DNA of 64,000 bases from Chryseobacterium lactis (GCF_003815875.1 NZ_CP033924.1:124001-188000); one strand, 5' to 3'. Shown: positions 42,550 through 51,275, counted from the stretch's first letter. The notes: generated by a model not told the origin, from the sequence alone. Numbers and translations: made by a program.

Positions 42550-42587
42550 AGTGTTTGAGCGTTTGAGAGTGAGAGGGTTTGAGAGAT
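42550..42587 (+). repeat. Octamer-based G-rich repeat, copy 1 (inverted partner at 43335)
   Basis: 38 bases built on GTTTGAGA-like octamers. Its reverse complement recurs at 43335-43372 with 32 of 38 matching bases. It lies between the XRE regulator and comF. Confidence 0.75.
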
Positions 42588-42636
42588 TTTGAATCTGCAA
42601 TTGAAATACATTTCTTACCTTTAACAAAAACACACG

Positions 42637-43290
42637 ATGATACTGGACTTATTGTTTCCTAACCGCTGCATTCATTGCAACAGGATTATTGATCCTGAAG
42701 TATTGGTATGTGATCTATGCTGTAACCAGATTCATTTTACACATTATGATTATTTTGAAAGTAATCCAATCACTGAGAAATGTAAATTACTCTTTCCCGT
42801 GGAACATACCTATGCTTTAATTCAATTTGAAAAGGAAAATTTAAGCCGTAACATCATCCACGAACTGAAATACAGAAGCAGAGAAAAAATCGGAAAAATT
42901 CTCGCGGAGTGGGTCACAGAACGTCTGGACTTTAAAAATCACAAGCCTGATCTGCTGGTAAGTGTACCGCTTCATCCAAAGAAATTAAAGGAAAGAGGCT
43001 ACAACCAGCTTCATCTGTTTACGGAAACTCTGGCTGAGTTTTATCAAATCCCGTTTGATCATGAACTTATTCAGAGAAATCATTATTCAAAAGCACAGGC
43101 TTTAAAAGATAAAAAGCACAGGCTGGCAGCAGGTAATGCATTTTCCATTACAAAACCTATAACCGGAAAACATATTGTTCTGATTGATGATGTCTTCACG
43201 ACAGGAAATACCGTTTCATCTATTGCGTGGGAAATTTTAAATGCCGGTGACAATAAAGTAAGCGTATTGGTAATGGCGGTAGATGCATAA
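42637..43290 (+). CDS. comF: ComF family phosphoribosyltransferase-like protein
   Basis: 217 residues. N-terminal zinc knuckles CIHCNRIIDPEVLVCDLC, then the PRTase-like domain with VSVPLHPKKLKERGYNQL and the PRPP-loop IVLIDDVFTTGNTVSSIAW. ComF homologues participate in DNA uptake (competence) as a component coupling import to recombination. In Bacteroidota a competence role is not well established, so the name reflects the family. The gene is flanked on both sides by a 38-base inverted repeat. Confidence 0.88.
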   Translation: MILDLLFPNRCIHCNRIIDPEVLVCDLCCNQIHFTHYDYFESNPITEKCKLLFPVEHTYALIQFEKENLSRNIIHELKYRSREKIGKILAEWVTERLDFKNHKPDLLVSVPLHPKKLKERGYNQLHLFTETLAEFYQIPFDHELIQRNHYSKAQALKDKKHRLAAGNAFSITKPITGKHIVLIDDVFTTGNTVSSIAWEILNAGDNKVSVLVMAVDA

Positions 43291-43334
43291 TGATGGAAAG
43301 GTTCCGGGTTCTAGATATTTAAAGTTAATATTCA

Positions 43335-43372
43335 CTCTCATACCCTTCTACTCTCAAACTCCCAAACACTCC
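43335..43372 (-). repeat. Octamer-based repeat, copy 2 (inverted relative to 42550)
   Basis: Reverse complement reads GGAGTGTTTGGGAGTTTGAG and so on, matching 42550-42587 at 32 of 38 positions. It lies between comF and the alpha/beta hydrolase gene. Confidence 0.75.
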
Positions 43373-43449
43373 TACACTCCCACTCCTCCTTCAAAAACCA
43401 TTTCTCTCTTTCAGTTCTTTTTCTTAATTTTCGGAAAAACTAAATAGCA

Positions 43450-44136
43450 ATGCTAAATTTGATTTTATTGCACGGTGCTTTAGGCCACAGTGATCTATTT
43501 AATCCTTATCTGAAAACATTTTCCCAATATTTCAACGTTCACACCCCTTTATTTTCCGGACACGGAAACACAGAGCTTCCTGAAGATGGGATCAGTATAG
43601 AAAAATACACCAGTGAATTATCTGATTATTGCAGAGAACATAATTTAACCGATGTTCATATTCTGGGACATAGCATGGGAGGTTACGTTGCCCTTTGTTA
43701 TGCGATGAAACATCCTGACAACGTCAATTCCGTGATTACATTAGGAACAAAATTTGAGTGGACGGAGGAACAGGCTATAAAGGAAAGCAAAATGCTTAAT
43801 CCCGATATTATTCTTGAAAAAGTACCTCAGTATGCCCAACTTTTAGAAACACAGCATGGTTCAAAGTGGAAAAAATTACTTCCTGCCATTGCTGATTTGA
43901 TGATTGATTTAGGAAAAAGACCTCCATTGGAAGATCATCTGTCAGGCATTACTATTCCTGTTCAGATTATGGTTGGAGATAAAGACAATATGGTCGCACT
44001 GGAAGAAAGTATGAAAGTATACCGAAGCCTTCCTAATGCAAAACTGGCCGTACTTCCGGATACAAAACATCCATTGGATAAAGTACGACCTGATTTATTA
44101 TTTGGCTTAATAAAAGATTTCTGGAATCTTTCTTAG
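43450..44136 (+). CDS. Alpha/beta hydrolase
   Basis: 228 residues, no signal peptide. The oxyanion region LLHGALGHSDLFNPYLK is at the start, the nucleophile elbow is ILGHSMGGYVALCYA (G-x-S-x-G), the acid is in MVGDKDNMVALEESM and the histidine in LPDTKHPLDKVRPD. Such small hydrolases act on esters or acyl-CoA-type substrates. The substrate is unknown. It converges with upp, whose stop codon is only one base away. Confidence 0.88.
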   Translation: MLNLILLHGALGHSDLFNPYLKTFSQYFNVHTPLFSGHGNTELPEDGISIEKYTSELSDYCREHNLTDVHILGHSMGGYVALCYAMKHPDNVNSVITLGTKFEWTEEQAIKESKMLNPDIILEKVPQYAQLLETQHGSKWKKLLPAIADLMIDLGKRPPLEDHLSGITIPVQIMVGDKDNMVALEESMKVYRSLPNAKLAVLPDTKHPLDKVRPDLLFGLIKDFWNLS

Positions 44137-44137
44137 A

Positions 44138-44788
44138 TTATCGTTGAAGTTTTTCGCCGTAGCTTAGATCTCCTGCATCCCCCAATCCTGGTGTAATATA
44201 CCCTTTTGAAGTCAGATGTTCATCGATAGCTCCTACCCAAATATGGGCATCGGGATATGCGCTTTGAATTGTTTTTACACCTTGTTTTGATGCAATTGCC
44301 GCTACAATATGAAGTTGAGTTGGATTCCCGTTTGTCAGCAAGTCTTTGATTGCTTCAATTAAAGATGCTCCTGTTGCCAACATGGGATCAGCAACGATCA
44401 AAGGTCTTCCTTCAATGTTTGGACAGGTAAGGTAATCCTGCTTAATAGAGAAATAATCATTGGCATCGTGCTTTCTATAGGCCGCTACAAAGCCACAGTC
44501 TGCTCTGTCCAGATAATTAAGAATCCCTTCGAACAATGGAACTCCGGCTCTCAAGATGGTGGTAATAACCGGTTGCACTGCGATTTCTCTGCTTTTTATG
44601 GTATCTAAAGGAGTTTGGATTTCAACTTCTCGTTGTTCCAATCCTTTGCTTATTTCAAAAGCGGCGATTTCTCCGATTCTTTCCATATTTCTGCGGAATC
44701 TCATTCGGTCATGCTGAACTTCAACGTTTCGAAGTTCATTAATCCATTCATTAACAAGAGAAAAATTTTCTGATAATATAGTAAGCAT
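44138..44788 (-). CDS. upp: Uracil phosphoribosyltransferase
   Basis: 216 residues. It begins MLTILSENFSLVNEWINELR. The PRPP-binding loop is PLIVADPMLATGASLIEAIK and the uracil-binding region is GYITPGLGDAGDLSYGE at the C-terminus. It salvages uracil to UMP using PRPP. Length fits the bacterial enzyme. It is a single gene, divergent from the large NRPS-like gene, with 139 bases between their start codons. Confidence 0.95.
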   Translation of the reverse strand: MLTILSENFSLVNEWINELRNVEVQHDRMRFRRNMERIGEIAAFEISKGLEQREVEIQTPLDTIKSREIAVQPVITTILRAGVPLFEGILNYLDRADCGFVAAYRKHDANDYFSIKQDYLTCPNIEGRPLIVADPMLATGASLIEAIKDLLTNGNPTQLHIVAAIASKQGVKTIQSAYPDAHIWVGAIDEHLTSKGYITPGLGDAGDLSYGEKLQR

Positions 44789-44863
44789 TAAGATCTTAAA
44801 TTTTTAATTACAGTTAGTCGATATTTATCGCCGTAAAATTACAACTAAAAAACGAATTTGCGG

Positions 44864-44894
44864 TTTGCCGATAAATGGAAATAAAGTATATTTA
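44864..44894 (+). promoter_or_regulatory. Bacteroidota-type promoter of the Pls-like gene
   Basis: TTTG at 44864-44867, a 19-base spacer, then TATATTTA at 44887-44894 (one mismatch to TAnnTTTG). It lies downstream of the ATG at 44865 and thus supports starting at 44928. Confidence 0.6.
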
Positions 44895-44927
44895 TATAAT
44901 TTTCCCAACACTTATTTTACATATCTA

Positions 44928-47900
44928 ATGATGAAAAGCCTAATATTAGGAAAGATCAGCCCGGAGTTGACACAATACGAAACTCTACCTGAGCTATTGG
45001 TTCCCACTTTTGAAAAATATAAGGATAAAACAGCCTTTATATTTAAAGATAAAAAATTGTCCTACGCTGAGCTGGACAGCTGGAGTAATGCTATTGCGCT
45101 TCAACTTCAAAATCAAGGTGTACAACCTGGTGACCGCGTTGGAGTCTGGTATCCCAGAAGCCTTGAACTTCCTGTTGCCATCCTTGGTATTTTAAAGGCA
45201 GGAGCTTCTTATATTCCATTGGATAGAGAAATGCCCGAAGACAGGATAAAGAAGGTTTTTACAGACATTCAGGTGAAAACCTATTTTTCAGATACAGATG
45301 CCCATATTCATTGTTCACCTTTAGAAATTGCTCCACAACCTCAAAACACCGTGACTCTTTCAGATGTACACATCACACCGGACGACTGGGCTTATGTTTT
45401 GTTTACCTCCGGAAGCACGGGAAACCCTAAGGGAATTCCTATTTCACATAAGAATATCTGCCATTTGATCCGGTCTGAACAGGATTTTATAGGGATACGA
45501 GACACAGACACTATCTATCAGGGGTTTTCAGTGTCTTTTGATATGTGGTGTGAGGAAGTTTGGATCAGTCTTTTTGCCGGAGCAACGATCTGGATTGCTG
45601 ATGCTACAACGGTAAAAGCTATTGATGAGCTTAGCCACGTTTTAACAGAAAATAAGATCACTGTACTTCATGCTGTTCCGAGTATTCTGGCCATCATTGA
45701 TGAAGTACCTGCCATAAGATTTATCAATACCGGTGGAGAAGCCTGTACAAAGCAAGTACAGGAAAAATGGGCAAAACCATACCGGATATTTATTAACAGC
45801 TACGGCCCCACTGAAACGACAGTCTCTTCCAATATGGCTGTACTAAGCAGTGAGGATGAACTTACAATCGGGCCGCCGCTTCCCAACTATCATATCGCTG
45901 TCATTGATGAGAATATGAATATCGTTCCCAGAGGTGAGCGTGGTGAAATGATTATTTCCGGACCGGGAGTCAGTAAAGGATATTTTAATCTTCCCGAACT
46001 GACCTCTCAGAAGTTTTTACCCAATCCTTTTCCGGAACTTCCTGGAGATACTATTTATAAGACCAGTGATGCCGTTATTGTTCGTGAAAATGGTTTTATT
46101 GATTTCCAGGGCAGAATAGATGACCAGATTAAATTGCGGGGTTACAGAATTGAGCTTGGAGAAATAGAAACCCGCCTGAATCAGTTACCGGACGTATCTT
46201 CTGCAGCAGTTGCTGTAAAAGAAGATTCCAACGGGCAGGGACAGCTTGTAGGCTATGCCGTAATGAGCAACGATTCTTCATTTGATGAAAATGGAATGCG
46301 GAAAGAGCTGGCTAAATTTTTAGCGCCGTACATGGTTCCTATTTCTATCGTTCAAATGCATGAAATGCCAAGAATGCCGAGCGGGAAAATCGACAGAAAA
46401 CGTCTTCCGCTTCCTGAAAGTTTTTCACTTCATGAAAAAAATGATGATATACATATTGACTTAGAAGCGCCGATTGAGGAAAAACTTCTTCAAACATTGA
46501 GATGGGTTTTTCCGGGAAAAGAGATTAACCTTACCCAGGATTTCTTTACCGATTTGGGAGGCCACTCTCTGCTTGCCGCTACTTTAGTTTCGCATTTGCG
46601 CCAAAAAGCAGGAATTCCCACGGCTTCATTAAAAGAAATCTATGAAAATCGGCCTTTGTCGGCCTATTCAGAATGTCTTAAAAATAAAAAGACACAGGAA
46701 GTAAAGCAGCAGGAACCTTTTCAAAGGGTCTCTACGTTTCAGTATATTGCCTGTAATATTGCACAAACGGCGAGTTTAATGGCAGTATTTGCTTTGTTAA
46801 GTATTCAGATATTTTTTCCTTATTTGAGTTATTATTATTTTCAGATTAATGGATACGGCTTGCATTATGCCTTGTTAAGTGCTTTTCTACTTTACACGCT
46901 AATTCCACCGGTTTATTCCATCATTATTGTTTTAACAAAATGGCTGGTGATCGGAAAAATAAAAGAAGGAGATTATCCGCTTTGGGGCTGGTATTATTTC
47001 AGATGGTGGCTATGGAAAACAGTCAAAAGACTGATGCCTTCTGAATTTATCGTAGAAACTCCTCTGTACCCGAAATATTTAAAATTACTTGGAGTAAAAG
47101 TACATCCGAGTGCACAGCTAAGTTTGCTGCCTATTGCCGCAGAAGATCTTGTGACGATTGATGAGAATGTGAATACCAGTTCCGGGTGCAGCATTGACAA
47201 CGCTTCTGTTGAAAATGGGGTATTACGAATCAGAAAAGTTCATATTAAAGCGCATTCGTATCTGGGGTCGTCTGTCATCGTATGTGGGGATACCGTTATT
47301 GAAAAATTCGGGGAACTACAGGACTTAAGTTGCCTTAATGAGGGACAGAAAATCGGCTTCGGAGAAGTATGGAACGGAAGTCCCGCGGAGAAAGTAAGAG
47401 TAAAAACAGGTGAGGAAATAGAAACCCCTACGCTTTCATCAGCCAAGAAAAGAAACCGGTTTGCTTTAATTTATGCATGTTCCTTATTTTTCTTTCCTCT
47501 TCTTATTGTTTTGCCTTTAGCGCCTACCCTTTATACCTTGTATTATCTTGATGATCGTTCTGCAGACTATAATTTCTATTATTTATGGCAGGCTCCTATT
47601 CTTTCCACCATCTATATTCTCCTGTTTATTGCTGTGGTTAGTATATTAACAAGGCTTTTACAATACAATATGAAACCTGGAGTCTACTCTGTCTACAGTT
47701 TCACCTATTATAAAAAGTGGGTAAAAGATCAGATTTTCAACTTATCATTAATCATTGTTCATCCTCTTTTTGCTTCCATTTATATCAGTAAATTTTACAG
47801 AATGATGGGTGCGAAAGTCGGCAAAAATTCCGAGATCTCTACAGCCAGCGATGTATCACACCACCTTTTGGAGATTGGAGAGGGTTCTTTTATTGCAGAT

Positions 47901-48848
47901 GCTGTTATTCTTGGGGAACATGACGTAAGAAATGAAAAATTAATTTTATCCAAAACAAGTATCGGGAACAACAGTTTTGTCGGGAACAGCGGATTGATTC
48001 CTCAGGGATATGAGCTGGGAGATAATATGCTGATTGGGGTATTAAGTAAAGCCCCATCAGAAGAACAACTGCAGAATTCATCAGAAAAAGACTGGTTTGG
48101 ATCACCTCCTATCGGTCTTCCTTCGAGGCAAAAATCGGATGTATTTAAAAGTAACCTTACTTACGATCCACCTTTCAAACTTAAGCTGGCAAGAGCTATT
48201 GTAGAAGGAATCCGGATTATTCTTCCACAAACTATAGTCATTATCTGCAGTGTGTTATTTATTGCCTACACCAGTACTTATTTAGAAGGAAAAATTTACT
48301 ACCTTTTAATATTATCCCCTTTTTACTATTTAGGAATCGTTGCTCTTCCTTCTTTTTTCTTTACCGTATTGTTGAAATGGATTTTTATAGGAAAATACAA
48401 GAAAACTGAAATGCCTATGTACAGCTTGAAAGTATGGCTGAGCGAAGGAATTACTACAATATATGAAGCTCTTCCCGTACAATTCTTTCTGGATTTTCTG
48501 CGCGGCACCTGGTGGCTCCCCTTCTTTATGCGTTTTCTTGGTGTAAAAATCGGAAAAAGAGTTTGGTTGAATACCACCGACATTACAGAGTTTGATATGG
48601 TCTCTATCGGTGATGAAACCATGCTGAATGAAGATTGTGGCCCACAAACCCATTTGTTTGAAGACCGGATTATGAAAGTAGGAAGTGTAAAAATAGGAAA
48701 GCAAACCACCATCAATTCGAGAACAATTATTTTGTACGATAGTGAAATTGGTGACAATGTTATGATTGATCCGCTTTCCCTGGTGATGAAAGGTGAAGTC
48801 CTTTCCGACAATACTTCGTGGTACGGAAGCCCGTTGAGGGGAAAATAG
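44928..48848 (+). CDS. Pls-like poly-amino-acid synthetase (single-module A-PCP-membrane NRPS)
   Basis: 1306 residues, close to the about 1,319 of the Streptomyces epsilon-poly-L-lysine synthetase. Adenylation domain (about 1-515): A3 LFTSGSTGNPKGIPISHKN, A4 FDMWCEE, A5 NSYGPTETTVSSN, A8 RGYRIELGEIE, A10 PSGKIDRKRLPLP. The A7 motif reads YKTSDAVI, with Ser for the usual Gly. Carrier domain: FFTDLGGHSLLA with the phosphopantetheine serine about 547. The remaining about 700 residues show three pairs of membrane helices (about 610-680, 845-912, 1090-1150), each followed by a soluble domain with hexapeptide-type repeats. That is the Pls terminal domain layout. There is no condensation or thioesterase domain. 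It should make an iso-peptide-linked homopolymer of an amino acid at the inner membrane. Substrate and product are unproven. Confidence 0.85.
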   Translation: MMKSLILGKISPELTQYETLPELLVPTFEKYKDKTAFIFKDKKLSYAELDSWSNAIALQLQNQGVQPGDRVGVWYPRSLELPVAILGILKAGASYIPLDREMPEDRIKKVFTDIQVKTYFSDTDAHIHCSPLEIAPQPQNTVTLSDVHITPDDWAYVLFTSGSTGNPKGIPISHKNICHLIRSEQDFIGIRDTDTIYQGFSVSFDMWCEEVWISLFAGATIWIADATTVKAIDELSHVLTENKITVLHAVPSILAIIDEVPAIRFINTGGEACTKQVQEKWAKPYRIFINSYGPTETTVSSNMAVLSSEDELTIGPPLPNYHIAVIDENMNIVPRGERGEMIISGPGVSKGYFNLPELTSQKFLPNPFPELPGDTIYKTSDAVIVRENGFIDFQGRIDDQIKLRGYRIELGEIETRLNQLPDVSSAAVAVKEDSNGQGQLVGYAVMSNDSSFDENGMRKELAKFLAPYMVPISIVQMHEMPRMPSGKIDRKRLPLPESFSLHEKNDDIHIDLEAPIEEKLLQTLRWVFPGKEINLTQDFFTDLGGHSLLAATLVSHLRQKAGIPTASLKEIYENRPLSAYSECLKNKKTQEVKQQEPFQRVSTFQYIACNIAQTASLMAVFALLSIQIFFPYLSYYYFQINGYGLHYALLSAFLLYTLIPPVYSIIIVLTKWLVIGKIKEGDYPLWGWYYFRWWLWKTVKRLMPSEFIVETPLYPKYLKLLGVKVHPSAQLSLLPIAAEDLVTIDENVNTSSGCSIDNASVENGVLRIRKVHIKAHSYLGSSVIVCGDTVIEKFGELQDLSCLNEGQKIGFGEVWNGSPAEKVRVKTGEEIETPTLSSAKKRNRFALIYACSLFFFPLLIVLPLAPTLYTLYYLDDRSADYNFYYLWQAPILSTIYILLFIAVVSILTRLLQYNMKPGVYSVYSFTYYKKWVKDQIFNLSLIIVHPLFASIYISKFYRMMGAKVGKNSEISTASDVSHHLLEIGEGSFIADAVILGEHDVRNEKLILSKTSIGNNSFVGNSGLIPQGYELGDNMLIGVLSKAPSEEQLQNSSEKDWFGSPPIGLPSRQKSDVFKSNLTYDPPFKLKLARAIVEGIRIILPQTIVIICSVLFIAYTSTYLEGKIYYLLILSPFYYLGIVALPSFFFTVLLKWIFIGKYKKTEMPMYSLKVWLSEGITTIYEALPVQFFLDFLRGTWWLPFFMRFLGVKIGKRVWLNTTDITEFDMVSIGDETMLNEDCGPQTHLFEDRIMKVGSVKIGKQTTINSRTIILYDSEIGDNVMIDPLSLVMKGEVLSDNTSWYGSPLRGK

Positions 48849-48900
48849 TCCGAGAATTGAAATAAGTCTGATCATTTTTTTAAATAGTAAAAATATCAAT

Positions 48901-49383
48901 ATGAATTATTCCATCAGAAAAATAAAAATCACTGAAAATCTCCCTATCGTAGATGAACTGGTAGGTGAGCTTCATGTTTCGGAAAAAGAAATGAACGATA
49001 AAACTGCAGATTGGGGTCTGATCAGAGACAACTATCTCCGCTTTATGGCAGAATGTGAGGATGAAAATGACGGAACTTTTCTTATTGCAGAAATCGATGG
49101 AAAAGCCATTGGTTTTATATTTGGGTATGTTGATGAGAAGGATGACAGTAATTTTGAACTTGGTGATCAGGATGATTTATATGTTTCCGAAGGCTATGTT
49201 AAAAAAGAATATAGAAAACATGGCATCTACTCAGCTCTCAACAAAGCATTTGAAGAAGCATATGCTGATTATAAAATCCGAAAAATATACCGTTATACCC
49301 TTTGTAATAATGATACGATGCAACGATGGCTTGCCTCTCAGGGTTACCGACCGGTGAGATTGGTCTTTGAGAAATGGCTATAA
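48901..49383 (+). CDS. GNAT-family N-acetyltransferase
   Basis: 160 residues. Starts MNYSIRKIKITENLPIVDEL. The acetyl-CoA-binding region is DLYVSEGYVKKEYRKHGIYS followed by ALNKAFEEA, matching the V-x-x-x-R/Q-x-x-G/A loop, and the late YTLCNNDTMQRWLASQGYRP is the typical GNAT C-terminal beta-bulge part. It lies 52 bases after the Pls-like gene on the same strand, with no hairpin seen between them. It might acetylate the amines of the polymer product or its precursor, or be unrelated. A bidirectional terminator follows. Confidence 0.85.
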   Translation: MNYSIRKIKITENLPIVDELVGELHVSEKEMNDKTADWGLIRDNYLRFMAECEDENDGTFLIAEIDGKAIGFIFGYVDEKDDSNFELGDQDDLYVSEGYVKKEYRKHGIYSALNKAFEEAYADYKIRKIYRYTLCNNDTMQRWLASQGYRPVRLVFEKWL

Positions 49384-49467
49384 AAAGCGGGGAGAAAAAG
49401 CTGGATTCCGGAAGTTTCCAGTACTGAGAATTCAGTCCTTATTCAAAGATTTTTATTCGAATTAAAT

Positions 49468-49502
49468 AAAAAAAATCTGGTAAGAAAACTTACCAGATTT
49501 TT
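49468..49502. terminator. Bidirectional terminator
   Basis: Arms AAATCTGGTAAG and CTTACCAGATTT with an AAAA loop, flanked by A and T runs. It lies between the convergent GNAT gene and der. Confidence 0.9.
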
Positions 49503-49518
49503 GATGAACACTGTTCTA

Positions 49519-50829
49519 TTATTTTTGTCTGAAATACACTTCAATCGGAACTCCGGTAAACCCAAATTCTTTTCTCAGCTGATTTTCAGTAAATCTCTTA
49601 TATGGTTCCTTCACATACTGCGGCAGATTACAGAAGAATACAAACTGCGGCGACGGAGTAGGAAGCTGAACGCAATATTTAATTTTAATATATTTTCCTT
49701 TAAGCGCCGGTGGTGGTGTATTTTCAAAAATCGGAAGCATCACTTCGTTTAATTTTGAAGTTTTGATTTTCTTCTTACGGTCATCATAAACTTCCATCGC
49801 TACTTCTACGGCTTTCAAAATTCTTTGCTTCGTTAAAGCCGATACAAATAGAATTGGAATATCCTGGAACTGACCGATCTTGTCTTTTATTGATTTTTCA
49901 AAGTCACGCATGGTGTTGGTTTGCTTGTCTTCGATCAAATCCCACTTGTTGACAAGAATTACAATTCCTTTTCTGTTTTTCTGTGCCAATCCGAAAATGT
50001 TCATATCCTGAGATTCCCATCCCTGAGTTGCATCTACCATGATGATTACCACGTCAGAATACTCAATAGAACGGATCGATCTCATTACGGAGTAGAATTC
50101 AAGGTCTTCATTTACTTTCGACTTTCTTCTCATCCCGGCAGTATCTACCAGTACAAATTCATGTCCGAATTTATTATATAATGTCTGGATACTATCTCTT
50201 GTTGTTCCTGCGATGTCTGTTACAATATTTCTTTCTACATCCAATAATGCATTGGTCATGGTAGACTTCCCTACGTTAGGACGACCAGCAATGGTAATTT
50301 TTGGCAACCCTTCGAAAGGATCTTTATATTCTGTAGTCGGGAAATCTTTAACGATATCATCCAACAAATCTCCAGTTCCGGAACCTGTTGCAGAAGAAAG
50401 TGTGTAGTATTTATCAATTCCTAACTGATAGAATTCCGTTGCCGGAAGCTCTTCTTTTGAGGAATCTACTTTGTTGATAACAATATAAATCGGTTTATTG
50501 GATCTTCTTAAAAGTCTGTAGATTTCATAATCAGTATCGGTAAGTCCTTCTTCCACATTCATCATAAAAATGATAGAAGTTGCTTCCTCCACAGCCAATT
50601 GTACCTGCTTACGAATCTCTTCTTCAAAGATATCATCGGTACCTACATCATAACCTCCGGTATCGATCACGGTAAAGTCTACTCCATTCCAGTCAGATTT
50701 CCCGTAGTGACGGTCTCTGGTTACACCGGCTGTAGAATCTACAATAGCCTCTCTTCTTTCTAATAATCGGTTAAAAAGCGTGGATTTTCCTACGTTGGGG
50801 CGCCCAACGATTGCGACAATATTTGACAT
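49519..50829 (-). CDS. der: Ribosome biogenesis GTPase Der (EngA)
   Basis: 436 residues with two tandem GTPase domains. G1 motifs are VGRPNVGKSTLFNRL and IAGRPNVGKSTMTNAL, the G3 motifs DTGGYDVG and DTAGMRRKSKV, and the G4 motifs NKVDS and NKWDL. A C-terminal KH-like domain (MLPIFENTPPPALKGKYIKI; YKRFTENQLRKEFGFTGVPI) completes Der. It is needed for assembly of the 50S subunit. The gene is monocistronic, with an exact -7 box at 50911-50918 and a 5' leader of about 75 bases that starts with a hairpin. Confidence 0.96.
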   Translation of the reverse strand: MSNIVAIVGRPNVGKSTLFNRLLERREAIVDSTAGVTRDRHYGKSDWNGVDFTVIDTGGYDVGTDDIFEEEIRKQVQLAVEEATSIIFMMNVEEGLTDTDYEIYRLLRRSNKPIYIVINKVDSSKEELPATEFYQLGIDKYYTLSSATGSGTGDLLDDIVKDFPTTEYKDPFEGLPKITIAGRPNVGKSTMTNALLDVERNIVTDIAGTTRDSIQTLYNKFGHEFVLVDTAGMRRKSKVNEDLEFYSVMRSIRSIEYSDVVIIMVDATQGWESQDMNIFGLAQKNRKGIVILVNKWDLIEDKQTNTMRDFEKSIKDKIGQFQDIPILFVSALTKQRILKAVEVAMEVYDDRKKKIKTSKLNEVMLPIFENTPPPALKGKYIKIKYCVQLPTPSPQFVFFCNLPQYVKEPYKRFTENQLRKEFGFTGVPIEVYFRQK

Positions 50830-50910
50830 AAAAAATGTTTAATAATCCTTTTGCTATGCTCAGGATATGTTATTAATGGGTTACTCCAACTTTTGGAGCC
50901 CAATTTTTTG

Positions 50911-50918
50911 CAAAGATA
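50911..50918 (-). promoter_or_regulatory. -7 promoter element of der
   Basis: Minus-strand TATCTTTG, exact TAnnTTTG match, about 80 bases upstream of the der ATG. Confidence 0.5.
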
Positions 50919-50949
50919 AGGTTTTATTATTTAACAGATATAAAATCAG

Positions 50950-50977
50950 GAAGCTGGAGGAATAAGGCTGGAGGTTA
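50950..50977. repeat. Degenerate heptamer array (4 units)
   Basis: Units GAAGCTG, GAGGAAT, AAGGCTG, GAGGTTA in tandem, a G-rich version of the 7-nt periodicity seen elsewhere in the window. Confidence 0.5.
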
Positions 50978-51201
50978 CTTTCAACAGAGAAATTATGATG
51001 GTAATCTGAATACAATATAGAAAGTGATTATTTAGAATATAGTGTAGCATTTGGAAACATATTTTTTCAAAAAAATCTGATAAAATAAATATTTGGATAT
51101 CAGCGAGTAAAGCTTCTATCAGTACGCTGACGTTAATTAATCTTTAATTTTGATTTTTATATTTCAAATAATTTCTATAATTTCGCAGAACCAAAATGAA
51201 A

Positions 51202-51272
51202 CAGACCTATAGTGTAACGGTAACACTCCGGTTTTTGGTACCGTCATTCGGGGTTCGAATCCCTGTGGGTCT
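51202..51272 (+). tRNA. tRNA-Gln (anticodon TTG)
   Basis: Cloverleaf read by eye: acceptor AGACCTA pairs with TGGGTCT (51265-51271), D stem GTGT/ACAC, anticodon stem CCGGT/ACCG with loop TTTTGGT and anticodon TTG at 51234-51236, and T loop GTTCGAATC. The discriminator is A at 51272 and CCA is not encoded, as the next bases are CAAG. The C-T pair at positions 27-43 is a mismatch at the end of the anticodon stem. A candidate promoter (TTTG at 51149, TATAATTTC at 51176) precedes it. Confidence 0.93.
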
Positions 51273-51275
51273 ACA

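Larger units (their letters stand above)
50830..51201. other. Intergenic region between der and tRNA-Gln
   Basis: 372 bases. It holds the der leader hairpin (arms CTCCAA/TTGGAG with flanking GGG/CCC, about 50878-50901), the der promoter, a heptamer array at 50950-50977 and probably the tRNA promoter. No credible ORF is present. Confidence 0.6.

Noticed and set aside
42541..43400. Octamer arrays around comF as a CRISPR or IS ends
   Set aside because: No spacers, no transposase, and copies are only 84% alike.
44865..44927. Upstream start for the Pls-like gene
   Set aside because: The predicted promoter (44864-44894) lies over this ATG, and the extra 21 residues match no adenylation-domain start.
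48326..48899. Two long antisense frames (161 and 189 codons) inside the Pls-like gene
   Set aside because: They lie opposite a domain-supported coding region, have no family features, and one is a frame shadow of the other.
49055..49357. Overlapping 100-codon frame within the GNAT gene
   Set aside because: It is a shifted frame of a well-supported gene.
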